In this document: positions 1-8,161 of the stretch, in pieces
Position numbering within the stretch: the first letter of the stretch is position 1
Layout of the letters: each line of letters begins with the position of its first letter
Assembly: GCF_900086725.1 (NCBI RefSeq)
Contig: NZ_LT574836.1
Coordinates: 186,001-250,000, forward strand
DNA from: Bariatricus massiliensis
Lineage (GTDB): Bacteria; Bacillota; Clostridia; Lachnospirales; Lachnospiraceae
DNA: 64,000 bases
Direction: 5' to 3'
The notes under the pieces: model-generated
Databases searched by the model: none
Told to the model about the DNA's origin: nothing
Seen by the model: only the letters and a program-made list of their open reading frames with translations
Program-made: the position numbers and the translations under genes

Positions 1-33
1 AAATATGCATTAAAAATGAAAAAATATGCACTA
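1..33. repeat. Direct repeat AAATATGCAnTAA upstream of the surface phosphoesterase
   Basis: AAATATGCATTAA at the first base and AAATATGCACTAA at 22-34 are two near-identical copies 21 bp apart, about two helical turns. They lie about 65 bp upstream of the promoter candidate for the first gene, so they could be a tandem operator. The region is very AT-rich and the left side is cut by the window edge, so chance is possible. Confidence 0.3.
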
Positions 34-96
34 ATGATGAATAAAATACAACAAAAGAATAAAACGATGAAGCTTCTGATGTGGCTTTACGGTGAT

Positions 97-125
97 TTTA
101 CGATGACTTTATGAGTGGATAATAT
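97..125 (+). promoter_or_regulatory. Sigma-A type promoter candidate for the surface phosphoesterase
   Basis: TTTACG, a 17-base spacer and TAATAT lie about 57 bases upstream of the first start codon. The -10 is good and the -35 is moderate. Inferred from consensus only. Confidence 0.4.
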
Positions 126-181
126 TAGTATGATAGGCTGTGCTGTGACTAAAGTAATGTAACAAAATGAAGGAGGGCAAT

Positions 182-3100
182 ATGAGAACAAGACAATTGA
201 TAAGTATAGTGCTGGCTGCAGGGATTCTGATTTCCAATACGGGAGCCTTGAGCCCGAAAGTGAAGGCGGCGGAAAATAAGCCGGAAGCGCTTACACAGGA
301 AAAAGTGGACAAGGAGAATAATAAGTATAATAATAACGAAAATGCTGTGATTGAATTCATCAGCATGTCGGATACCCATGTGGCGAGCTATGAATCAAAA
401 AAGTGGGCATTTGAAAATATTGGAGCATGGTCTGAGAAGATTGGGTTTTCAGCAGATACTGTTATGGTGGACGGGGATATAGAGGCAAACGAGCGGGAGG
501 AATCACCGGGAAACAGTGTGAGGTTTTATACAGCGGTAGAAGAGCTCTTTGAAGAAACGTTCGGGCAGCTGCCGGTACAGTTTGCCACTGGTAATCATGA
601 CATACAGAAAAATATGGAACAGGTATTTGACGATGCTGGACAGAATGAGTACTGGCATTACCGATCCAAAACAGGAAACCGCTATAACAATTATCATTTA
701 AAAATAAATGGCATTGACTTTATTACGCTTGATTACCATAGTGCCGGTACCTATAATACATTTTTGAAAGATACATTACAAAGCATAAGCAGGGAAGAAG
801 ATTATGATTCCAGTAAGCCGATTTTCATTCAGATACACAGTGGCCTTTCCGGCACCACGACGGGAAGCTATCAGGACTGCGGAAATACGGCGGCATACTT
901 GCAGAAAACGTTGACGGAATGGCCGCAGGCAGTGGTCATGACAGCCCATTCTCACTACAGCGCAGAGGTAGAGACGGGAATCTATCAGAAGAACTTTACT
1001 GTTGTAAATAACGGCTCCATGGACTATGTGGAAGTAGACAGTACAAATGGCATAGAAAATGAAGTTGTCAACTGGGTACAGGGTAATCTGGAAGATAAGC
1101 GTAACGAATTAACTTGCAATTATGTCACAGTTCAGGAGGATGGTACCACGATAATCAGACGGTTCGACGTGACCAATAAGCGCTGGATGGGAATTCCATG
1201 GGTGATTGATACCAGTGCGGGCAAAGAAGGATTCCGCTACACTGCAGAAAAGTACAATAAAGTATCTCCATGGTTTGAAAATAATGATATGACAGTGGAC
1301 CAGATAGGGGAGACGACAGCGAATCTGACTTTTGGACAGGCCGCAGATGACCAGCTGGTTGAGTACTACAAGATCACAGTACGCGATTTCCTCACCAATG
1401 AGGAGGCAGCATATAAGGTTCTGCCTGAAAATGCAGACTATGCAGGAAATGCGGATTATGAATCACCAAAGGGTATGACAGGAAGCTTTAAGGCATATTC
1501 CAGATATTATCTGCGTCCCTATCCGGAGCAGATGAAATTTTATTTTTCTGGCTTACAGCAAAACACGCGGTACCGTATTCTTGTGCAGGCATATGATTCT
1601 TTTGGCAATGCATCCAAGGTGCAGGACATTGTGTTCAAAACGGAGGGTGTGACGGAAGTACTGCCGGATACTTTGCCGGAAACAATCGAAAATGGCAAGT
1701 TTTTGGATATGAGTTTTGACAACAGCGATTTGACAGACAGCGAAGGGCAGGTTCAGGGAGAGGCTGCAGGAAATGTAACTTACGAAAAAGGAATGAAAGG
1801 TAAAGCAGCCCATGTGCCTGCGGGAAACCGTAATTATATCAGCTTAGGGCAAAATCCAAATATGAATTTGGAGAACGGAGGAAGCCTTACAATTAATTTC
1901 TGGGTGAATTCTAAAAGTACCAGCGGTGACGCTGCCGTTATTAGTAACAAGAACTGGAACAGCGGAAAGAATCGGGGATGGTATGTAGGATACCGGCTTA
2001 GTAATTTGAATTCAATCGGCGTCAATGCGGCCGACGGAAGCAACAGAATTGATTTTGATGGATATTCTGGATTTTCAAGTAACTGGAAGATGGTCACAAT
2101 TTTATTTGACAGAGAAAATAAAGTGAGCAAGATTTATATTGACGGGAGAGAAAGTTCACAGAAGGATATGTCAGCAATAGGAGAATTGTCCACAGATTAT
2201 CCGGTAAAAATTGGTGTTGATGGAAACGGCGGCAATGGAAATGCAGATTTTCTCATGGATGAACTTCAGATGTGGGGAAGAGTGCTGACAGATGAAGAGA
2301 TTTTCGCAATGTACGGCACTATGGTTTACGAAGAAGATACAACGGATTACGGAGAAAAGCTGCAGGAGCTTTTGAAAGAAGCAGAGACTGTCATTGCAGA
2401 GTACGAAAGCGGAATTGAAGGCGTTTACTTCGATGAGAAAACAGCTGTACGGTTGTATGAAGAAATAGCGGTTGCAAAAAATGCACAGACGAAAGAGGAA
2501 ATGCAAGTTTCCTGTGCAGAATTGAGCTATTTGATTGAGAAGATGAGGACGGAGAGCACTTGGAATGCAATCGACAAGAGCGGATTTACCGTAGAAGCGT
2601 GCGATAGCTGGCATGGGGATCATGATGAAAACGATTATGGAACAACCCGTCTATATGCACCGGAGCAGGCGATTGACGGAAATAATAATACGGCATGGCA
2701 TACAAACTGGAGTGCAGGCAATGGTGGGGCGGCGGCATATCCATTTCCACACTATATCATTATTGATATGAAGGAAGACTACTCTTTAAGTGGAATTGAA
2801 CGACTTGGAAGAGAAAACCGGGACTATATCAAGAATTTTATTGTCGAGATATCAGATAATATGGAAGCACTAATATCCGGAAGCGGAGAGATCCAAAGGG
2901 CAGAGGGAAGCTTTGCGGATAAGACGGATGCATTTGCTGCATTTGGAAAATCCATGACTGGAAGGTATATAAAAGTTGCTATGCTGGATACATATCTGTC
3001 ACAGGAAGAAGGCTCCGAAGGAAAGCAATGGGCATATACGGCGGAACTTAATTTTACCGGTCATAAGATTGCTGATGAGAGAAAGATTACGGCTGTGGCT

Positions 3101-3760
3101 GATGCAAATGGAAAAATTAGTCCTTCAGAGATGACGGTATTGGCTGGAGCAGAGGCAAAGTTTACGCTGATACCCAATGAGGGATACAAAGTAAAAGAGG
3201 TGATTGTTGCCGGGGAAAATGGGCCGAAAGCGTATACGCTTGCAGAGAATCTACTTACAATCGGTAATGTAGAAGAAGATTTGTCCGTAGCAGTTAGATA
3301 TGAAGCTAAGGAAACGGTAACGCCGGCAGACAAATCCCAGCTGAGCAGCGCAATCGCGGCGGCGCAGTATATCCTTGACAGGAAGGAGAACTATCAGGCC
3401 GCAACACTGGAAGGACTTGCAGAAGCATTGGAATCAGCTCGTTTGACGGCAGAAAATCCAGAAGCATTACAGGAAGAAATCAATCAAAAAACGGCGGTTT
3501 TGGAAAAAGAAATAGCAGAGGTAAGACCGTTGAATGAAGAAGGAAATCCGGGAGACAATGTAGGCGATAAGACAGATGGAAACAGTGCCGGAGCGAATGA
3601 TAGTGGGAGGGCAGGTGGTGGAACAGACGATACACAAAAAACATCAGCTGTTGAAACTGGGGATACAAGAGAGGCGGTATGGATAGGTTTGGCTTTGTTT
3701 ATTTCAGGAACATTGGCAGCAGGATTTTGGAAAAAAAGAAAAAAGGGGCTTGACATTTGA
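182..3760 (+). CDS. Secreted, wall-anchored multidomain metallophosphoesterase
   Basis: A predicted 1192-residue surface enzyme that hydrolyses phosphoesters outside the cell; its substrate cannot be told from sequence. A signal peptide covers roughly residues 1-30. The calcineurin-like catalytic domain follows, with D-x-H (about 64-66), GD (about 99), GNHD (137-140) and a HSH metal site near 255. Then come a fibronectin-III-like stretch (about 370-490), a LamG/concanavalin-like domain (about 510-715), an F5/8 type C carbohydrate-binding domain (about 800-960), an InlB-repeat-like segment (about 965-1040) and a FIVAR-like helical segment (about 1045-1115). A Gly/Asn/Asp-rich linker leads to ETGD, a hydrophobic helix and a KKRKK tail, a sortase-type sorting signal in which the usual LPxTG is altered. 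The start at 182 is preferred to the upstream in-frame ATG at 167 because AAGGAGGG (170-177) sits just before it. It is monocistronic. Confidence 0.88.
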   Translation: MRTRQLISIVLAAGILISNTGALSPKVKAAENKPEALTQEKVDKENNKYNNNENAVIEFISMSDTHVASYESKKWAFENIGAWSEKIGFSADTVMVDGDIEANEREESPGNSVRFYTAVEELFEETFGQLPVQFATGNHDIQKNMEQVFDDAGQNEYWHYRSKTGNRYNNYHLKINGIDFITLDYHSAGTYNTFLKDTLQSISREEDYDSSKPIFIQIHSGLSGTTTGSYQDCGNTAAYLQKTLTEWPQAVVMTAHSHYSAEVETGIYQKNFTVVNNGSMDYVEVDSTNGIENEVVNWVQGNLEDKRNELTCNYVTVQEDGTTIIRRFDVTNKRWMGIPWVIDTSAGKEGFRYTAEKYNKVSPWFENNDMTVDQIGETTANLTFGQAADDQLVEYYKITVRDFLTNEEAAYKVLPENADYAGNADYESPKGMTGSFKAYSRYYLRPYPEQMKFYFSGLQQNTRYRILVQAYDSFGNASKVQDIVFKTEGVTEVLPDTLPETIENGKFLDMSFDNSDLTDSEGQVQGEAAGNVTYEKGMKGKAAHVPAGNRNYISLGQNPNMNLENGGSLTINFWVNSKSTSGDAAVISNKNWNSGKNRGWYVGYRLSNLNSIGVNAADGSNRIDFDGYSGFSSNWKMVTILFDRENKVSKIYIDGRESSQKDMSAIGELSTDYPVKIGVDGNGGNGNADFLMDELQMWGRVLTDEEIFAMYGTMVYEEDTTDYGEKLQELLKEAETVIAEYESGIEGVYFDEKTAVRLYEEIAVAKNAQTKEEMQVSCAELSYLIEKMRTESTWNAIDKSGFTVEACDSWHGDHDENDYGTTRLYAPEQAIDGNNNTAWHTNWSAGNGGAAAYPFPHYIIIDMKEDYSLSGIERLGRENRDYIKNFIVEISDNMEALISGSGEIQRAEGSFADKTDAFAAFGKSMTGRYIKVAMLDTYLSQEEGSEGKQWAYTAELNFTGHKIADERKITAVADANGKISPSEMTVLAGAEAKFTLIPNEGYKVKEVIVAGENGPKAYTLAENLLTIGNVEEDLSVAVRYEAKETVTPADKSQLSSAIAAAQYILDRKENYQAATLEGLAEALESARLTAENPEALQEEINQKTAVLEKEIAEVRPLNEEGNPGDNVGDKTDGNSAGANDSGRAGGGTDDTQKTSAVETGDTREAVWIGLALFISGTLAAGFWKKRKKGLDI

Positions 3761-3826
3761 CCATAGTTAAGTAAAATAGTAAAAAAAGAAACTGTATCAA
3801 AGTAGCGCGGCGAAGGAGTGAAAAGG

Positions 3827-3979
3827 ATGAGCTTTATGTTTGACATAATAAATTGCTATTGTATGACGGATTTGGAATACCGCTGGAAAGACATATGTGC
3901 TTCATCCGCTCATGAGCTGCGTGTTTCCCGCAGTATTCTTTTGGTGCCGTGCCGACCGTGTCCCTTCGGGGTATACTAG
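3827..3979 (+). CDS. Putative 50-residue leader or small protein
   Basis: The open frame starts with ATG about 8 bases after GAAGGAG (3812-3818) and ends at TAG (3977-3979). I recognise no family. The product is cysteine-rich (five Cys), and its last dozen residues hold three prolines alternating with cysteines (V-P-C-R-P-C-P-F-G-V-Y). A terminator lies 55 bases downstream and proBA follows, so a proline-codon attenuation peptide is one reading. It could also be a decayed gene fragment or a fortuitous frame. Confidence 0.3.
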   Translation: MSFMFDIINCYCMTDLEYRWKDICASSAHELRVSRSILLVPCRPCPFGVY

Positions 3980-4033
3980 GACGAATTGAATACGGACGGG
4001 GAACGGGTATCGTTGTACTTCATAGATAATTTG

Positions 4034-4069
4034 TAAAAGGTAAAAGTATAGCTATATACGTTTACCTTT
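4034..4069 (+). terminator. Intrinsic terminator or attenuator before proB
   Basis: AAAGGTAAA-AGTATA and TATAC-GTTTACCTTT form a long stem closed by a short GC loop, followed by a run of T. It lies 36 bases upstream of proB, so it must either be bypassed (attenuation) or end an upstream transcript, with proBA then needing a promoter inside the hairpin-to-ATG gap. Confidence 0.75.
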
Positions 4070-4104
4070 TTTTGTTGAAAAATATTTATGGAGGTATATG
4101 AAAA

Positions 4105-5013
4105 ATGGAAGCAAGAGAAGCCTTGAGAGGCAAAAAAAGAATTGTAATAAAAGTGGGTACATCCACTGTGACCTATGAAAAAACGGGTTATATCAATTTG
4201 GAAAAGATGGAAAAGTTCGTTCGAATTTTGATTAATCTTAGAAATCAGGGGAAGGAAGTCATTGTAGTTTCCTCCGGAGCAGTAGGCATCGGTAAGAATG
4301 TATTAGGGATAGAAGGGCGTCCGAAAGGTTCTGTTAAGCAGGCCTGTGCAGCGGTGGGACAGGGCAGGCTTATGATGATATACGAAAAGTTTTTTGCAGA
4401 GTACAGTCAATTGACAGCACAGGTTCTACTGACCAGAGAGTCGGTCTATAATGAGACGTGCAGAAGACATGCAAAAAAGACGTTTGAGGAACTGCTGGCC
4501 ATGAATGTGGTCCCGATAGTCAATGCCAATGATGCAATTACCGTCGATGAGGACAGCTATGGAAATTTTGGAGATAACGACACCATGTCGGCGGATGTGG
4601 CGGCGCTTGTGGGGGCGGACTTACTGATTATGATGTCTGACATAGAGGGACTTTATACCGATGACCCAAAACTGAATGCGAAGGCACGCTTTGTCCATAC
4701 AGTTTACCAGATTGACGAGAGACTGGAGCGGATGGGGAAGGGGGCCGGCAGTGAACTTGGAACAGGCGGCATGACGACCAAGATTGAGGCGGCCAGAACA
4801 GCAGTGGCAGCGGGGACTGATATGGTGTTAGCCAATGGGGATAATATTTATATTATCAATGACATCATGGCAGGGAAACGGATTGGAACATTATTTGTGT
4901 CCGGCGGCGTCGAAAATGAAAATGAGATGGCTCCTGAGAAGGAAACATACCGTGGGATAGCACGTCACCAGAGAAAAATGGAAATACAGAAAAGTGCAGC
5001 AGGGGGGCGGTAG
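4105..5013 (+). CDS. proB: Glutamate 5-kinase (ProB), short form without PUA domain
   Basis: Phosphorylates L-glutamate to gamma-glutamyl phosphate, the first step of proline synthesis, in the cytoplasm. The 302-residue protein is an amino-acid kinase fold: KVGTSTV near residue 15, a VVSSGAVGIG segment near 55-64, VNANDAITVDE near 140-150, FGDNDTMSA near 155-163 and GTGGMTTKIEAA near 215. E. coli ProB has about 367 residues with a C-terminal PUA domain; here the protein ends after the kinase domain and a charged tail, so the PUA domain is absent, as in other short ProB proteins. The start follows GGAGG (4090-4094); a closer ATG at 4098 is in another frame. proA follows after two bases, so the pair is co-transcribed. 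Confidence 0.95.
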   Translation: MEAREALRGKKRIVIKVGTSTVTYEKTGYINLEKMEKFVRILINLRNQGKEVIVVSSGAVGIGKNVLGIEGRPKGSVKQACAAVGQGRLMMIYEKFFAEYSQLTAQVLLTRESVYNETCRRHAKKTFEELLAMNVVPIVNANDAITVDEDSYGNFGDNDTMSADVAALVGADLLIMMSDIEGLYTDDPKLNAKARFVHTVYQIDERLERMGKGAGSELGTGGMTTKIEAARTAVAAGTDMVLANGDNIYIINDIMAGKRIGTLFVSGGVENENEMAPEKETYRGIARHQRKMEIQKSAAGGR

Positions 5014-5015
5014 CT

Positions 5016-6263
5016 ATGATGACACTTATGGAAATTGGGAAAAAGGCAAAGCGGGCAGAGAAGCGGACGGCGTTCTTGCGAGCGGAAGAAAAAAACAGAG
5101 GACTTTTTCGTGCTGCGGAAGAACTGGTAAGGAAATCAGCATATATAATAGAAGAAAATAGAAAAGATATTACCAACGCACATATAAGAAATATAAGCGA
5201 ACCCTTGATAGACCGCCTGACATTGGATACGGGCAGGATTGAAGCCATGGCCGAGGGACTGCGGCAGATTGCATTACTTCAGGATCCTGTCGGGGAGACG
5301 CTTGCCGCAAAGGTTAGGCCTAACGGGCTTCGGATTGGGAAGAGAAGAGTTCCGTTGGGAGTAGTGGGAATCATCTATGAATCTCGTCCAAATGTGACGG
5401 CAGACGCATTCGGATTGTGCTTTAAAACTGGAAATGTAGTAATTCTAAGAGGAGGAAGTGATTCCTACAATTCGAACAAGGCAATTTCAGATATCATACG
5501 GAGCGCACTTGCCGTGGAGGGACTGCCGCAGGATGCCCTGCTTTTTGTGGAGGATACGGGAAGGGAGGCTGTCAGAGAACTGATGCGTATGAATGAGTAC
5601 GTAGATGTGCTGATTCCGAGAGGCGGAGGTGGACTGATACGCACCGTTACGCAGAACAGTACAGTGCCGGTCATTGAGACGGGGACGGGAAATTGTCATA
5701 TCTATGTGGATGAATTTGCAGATATGAAAATGGCGGTAGACATTATTGAAAATGCGAAGACTCAAAGGCTTGGCGTATGCAATGCCTGCGAGTCATTAGT
5801 GATACACGAAAAGGCAGCGGAAAAAGCAATACCGGCTATCTGTGAAAGGCTGCTGGCAAAAAATGTGGAGATACGCGGTGATGAGAGTGCACAGGCGCTG
5901 GACAGACGAATTTTGAAAGCTACGGATGAGGACTGGGGCACAGAATATCTGGACGCAGTTATCTCTGTGAAAGTGGTAGATTCTATTGAGGAAGCAGTGG
6001 AACATATCAATAAGTATAACACGGGTCATTCGGAATCCATTATCACGAAAGATTATGAAAACGCCCTTTATTTTCAAGAGCGTATTGATGCGGCGGCAGT
6101 CTATGTCAATGCATCTACACGTTTTACAGACGGTTTTGAGTTCGGATTTGGAGCGGAAATCGGTATAAGTACTCAGAAGCTGCATGCCAGAGGGCCTATG
6201 GGTCTGGAGGCACTGACCTCCACAAAATATGTAATATTTGGAAATGGGCAGATAAGAGACTGA
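5016..6263 (+). CDS. proA: Gamma-glutamyl phosphate reductase (ProA)
   Basis: Reduces gamma-glutamyl phosphate to glutamate semialdehyde with NADPH, the second proline step. The 415-residue length is normal for the family. It is an aldehyde-dehydrogenase fold with the catalytic cysteine at residue 227 in the TGTGNCH motif, the VIYESRPNVT segment near 115-124 and the C-terminal ARGPMGLEALT signature. The start ATG at 5016 follows GGGGGGCGG of the proB tail; a second ATG directly follows it, so the exact start may be one codon later. Its stop codon is inside the terminator hairpin that ends the operon. Confidence 0.96.
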   Translation: MMTLMEIGKKAKRAEKRTAFLRAEEKNRGLFRAAEELVRKSAYIIEENRKDITNAHIRNISEPLIDRLTLDTGRIEAMAEGLRQIALLQDPVGETLAAKVRPNGLRIGKRRVPLGVVGIIYESRPNVTADAFGLCFKTGNVVILRGGSDSYNSNKAISDIIRSALAVEGLPQDALLFVEDTGREAVRELMRMNEYVDVLIPRGGGGLIRTVTQNSTVPVIETGTGNCHIYVDEFADMKMAVDIIENAKTQRLGVCNACESLVIHEKAAEKAIPAICERLLAKNVEIRGDESAQALDRRILKATDEDWGTEYLDAVISVKVVDSIEEAVEHINKYNTGHSESIITKDYENALYFQERIDAAAVYVNASTRFTDGFEFGFGAEIGISTQKLHARGPMGLEALTSTKYVIFGNGQIRD

Positions 6264-6285
6264 GGATTCAGTCTCTTATCTTTTG
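6251..6285 (+). terminator. Terminator of the proBA operon
   Basis: GATAAGAGACTGA and TCAGTCTCTTATC form a perfect 13-bp stem around a GGAT loop, followed by TTTTG. The left arm contains the proA stop codon. Confidence 0.85.
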
Positions 6286-6577
6286 GCATAAGAAACTGCA
6301 GTCTTTATATCACGAAAGCTCTCCGGAGACGCATAATTTTATACGTTTAGATATACGGAAAAATCTAGTTTATGCAAGAAAAAACAGAAAACATACAAAA
6401 ATACTTGAATAATATACAATAATGATGTATACTTATGCAAACATTTAACAATGAAGGACAAAAACAGGAGTGTAAAATAGGATTTCCACAATAGAAACTC
6501 TTTACTTTAAAAGATATTAGGTTTATAGTATTTATGATTATGCCCATATTTAGGGCATGTATGAAAGGAAGGATTGC
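6286..6577 (+). other. arg operon promoter and leader region
   Basis: The stretch between the proBA terminator and argC holds the argC promoter with an operator-like dyad (6406-6434), an untranslated leader of about 135 bases, and a small TGCCC/GGGCA hairpin (6541-6556) just before the argC ribosome site. I see no small gene in it. Confidence 0.5.
6406..6434 (+). promoter_or_regulatory. argC promoter with overlapping ArgR-like operator
   Basis: TTGAAT, 17 bases and TATACT make a good vegetative promoter. Inside it TATACA-N7-TGTATA (6414-6432) is a perfect 6-bp inverted repeat covering the spacer and -10, and TTGAATAA resembles one half of a classical ARG box. An arginine repressor bound here would block RNA polymerase. 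The fit to a full 18-bp ARG box is imperfect. Confidence 0.5.
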
Positions 6578-7618
6578 ATGATTAGAGCAGGAATTATCGG
6601 ATCGACCGGATATGCCGGAGGCGAGCTGGTCAGAATTTTGACAAGACATAAGGACGTAGAAATCAAATGGTTCGGCTCCAGAAGCTACATAGACCAGAAA
6701 TACGCATCCGTTTACCAGAATATGTTTCAGATTGTAGACGCCGTATGCATGGATGATAATATGGATGAGCTTGCCGGGCAGGTAGATGTGATTTTTACCG
6801 CGACGCCTCAGGGGCTATGCGCATCACTTGTGAATGAAGAAATACTTTCTAAAGTAAAGATTATAGATTTGAGTGCAGATTTTCGTATCAAGGATGTGGC
6901 GACTTATGAGAACTGGTACGGCATTTCGCACAAGAGTCCTCAGTTTATCGAGGAAGCGGTTTACGGACTCTGTGAGATTAATAGAGAAGACGTGAAGAAG
7001 GCAAGGCTTATCGCCAATCCGGGATGTTATACGACCTGTTCTATCCTGACGGCATATCCTCTGGCAAAAGAAGGGCTGATTGATATGAGTACCTTGATTA
7101 TTGACGCAAAATCAGGAACCTCCGGTGCAGGCAGGGGGGCCAAGGTGCCCAATCTTTACTGTGAGGTGAACGAGAATATCAAGGCTTACGGTGTGGCGAC
7201 GCACAGACATACACCGGAAATTGAAGAGCAGCTTGGATACGCTTCCGGGGAAGAGGTGGTGCTCAATTTTACACCTCATCTGGTGCCGATGAACCGAGGA
7301 ATCTTGGCTACAGAGTATGCAAAACTCACGAGAGAAGTTTCCTATGAAGAGGTGAAGGCTGTTTATGATAAATATTATGCAGATGAAAAGTTTGTCCGTG
7401 TTCTGGATAAAGATGTCTGCCCCGAGACCAAGTGGGTGGAGGGAAGCAATTATGTAGATATTGGCTTTAAGATTGACACGAGGACCAATCGCATCATCAT
7501 GATGGGGGCCATTGATAATTTAGTGAAAGGTGCGGCAGGGCAGGCAGTTCAGAATATGAATCTGGCTTTTGGGTTACCAGAGGACGAAGGACTCAATTTG
7601 GTGCCCATGTTCCCGTAG
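6578..7618 (+). CDS. argC: N-acetyl-gamma-glutamyl-phosphate reductase (ArgC)
   Basis: Reduces N-acetylglutamyl phosphate to N-acetylglutamate semialdehyde with NADPH, the third arginine step. The 346 residues are full length: the nucleotide-binding GSTGYAGGE (8-16), the catalytic cysteine C150 in NPGCYTT, and the H-R-H-x-PE segment near 210. The start at 6578 is chosen over an in-frame ATG at 6557 because AAAGGAAGG (6564-6572) sits at the right distance and the protein begins directly with the Rossmann strand. It is the first gene of the arg operon. Confidence 0.96.
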   Translation: MIRAGIIGSTGYAGGELVRILTRHKDVEIKWFGSRSYIDQKYASVYQNMFQIVDAVCMDDNMDELAGQVDVIFTATPQGLCASLVNEEILSKVKIIDLSADFRIKDVATYENWYGISHKSPQFIEEAVYGLCEINREDVKKARLIANPGCYTTCSILTAYPLAKEGLIDMSTLIIDAKSGTSGAGRGAKVPNLYCEVNENIKAYGVATHRHTPEIEEQLGYASGEEVVLNFTPHLVPMNRGILATEYAKLTREVSYEEVKAVYDKYYADEKFVRVLDKDVCPETKWVEGSNYVDIGFKIDTRTNRIIMMGAIDNLVKGAAGQAVQNMNLAFGLPEDEGLNLVPMFP

Positions 7619-7631
7619 GCGGTGAAGACAG

Positions 7632-8078
7632 ATGATACGAGAGATGACGATTGACGATTACGAAGAAGTATACACACTCTGGAAGAAAATCAAAGGCTTC
7701 GGACTGCGGAGCATCGACGATTCCAGAGAAGGAGTCGACCGGTTTCTAAAACGGAATCCCACCAGCAGCGTTGTGGCAGAGGAAGACGGCAAGATAGTAG
7801 GCAGCATCCTGTGCGGGCACGACGGGCGAAGAGGATGTTTCTATCACGTATGCGTGGACAAAGATTACCGGAGACGCGGGATAGGTAAAAATATGGTAGT
7901 TTTTGCAATGGAAGCACTGCGCAGAGAAAAAATCAACAAAGTATCCCTGATAGCGTTTACAAAGAACGATGTAGGAAACGCATTCTGGAATACCATAGGC
8001 TGGACACAGAGATTAGATTTGAACTATTACGATTTTACTTTAAATAAAGAAAACATAACGGCATTTAACGAACAATAA
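7632..8078 (+). CDS. GNAT-family acetyltransferase in the arg operon
   Basis: A 148-residue single-domain GCN5-type N-acetyltransferase. The acetyl-CoA pyrophosphate loop is visible as V-D-x-x-Y-R-R-R-G-I-G near residues 75-85, followed by the alpha-4 region with K-N-D-V-G-N-A-F-W near 116. It begins 13 bases after argC and is followed by argJ, so it is transcribed with the arginine genes. The position invites a role as a short N-acetylglutamate synthase, but it also resembles YpeA-type acetyltransferases, and ArgJ can already make N-acetylglutamate. The substrate is unproven. Confidence 0.85.
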   Translation: MIREMTIDDYEEVYTLWKKIKGFGLRSIDDSREGVDRFLKRNPTSSVVAEEDGKIVGSILCGHDGRRGCFYHVCVDKDYRRRGIGKNMVVFAMEALRREKINKVSLIAFTKNDVGNAFWNTIGWTQRLDLNYYDFTLNKENITAFNEQ

Positions 8079-8107
8079 ATAGTCACGCAATTCTCAGAAT
8101 TGTAGAG

Positions 8108-8141
8108 GGGGACGGGTCCGAACGCGTTGGGACCTGTCCCC
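8108..8141. repeat. GC-rich palindromic element between the GNAT gene and argJ
   Basis: GGGGACGGGTCC and GGACCTGTCCCC form a 12-bp stem with one G-U pair. The right half can alternatively fold with CCAACG to its 3' side. No T-run follows, so it is not a simple terminator. It resembles the dispersed palindromes found between genes in some clostridia. It lies inside the arg transcript, 20 bases before the argJ start. Confidence 0.6.
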
Positions 8142-8161
8142 AACGGAGAAAGGAGCATATT

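Larger units (their letters stand above)
3761..4104 (+). other. Leader region upstream of proBA
   Basis: This 344-base stretch between the surface enzyme and proB holds a 50-codon open frame with a ribosome site (3827-3979), a CCC-TTC-GGG mini-hairpin inside that frame's 3' end, and an intrinsic terminator (4034-4069) 36 bases before proB. No T-box GTGGAACCGCGG motif or recognisable riboswitch is present. It may be a transcription attenuation leader for proBA, or simply an unrelated small transcription unit followed by its own terminator. Confidence 0.45.

Noticed and set aside
3761..4104. T-box for proline upstream of proB
   Set aside because: The GTGGAACCGCGG-type core is absent from the leader.
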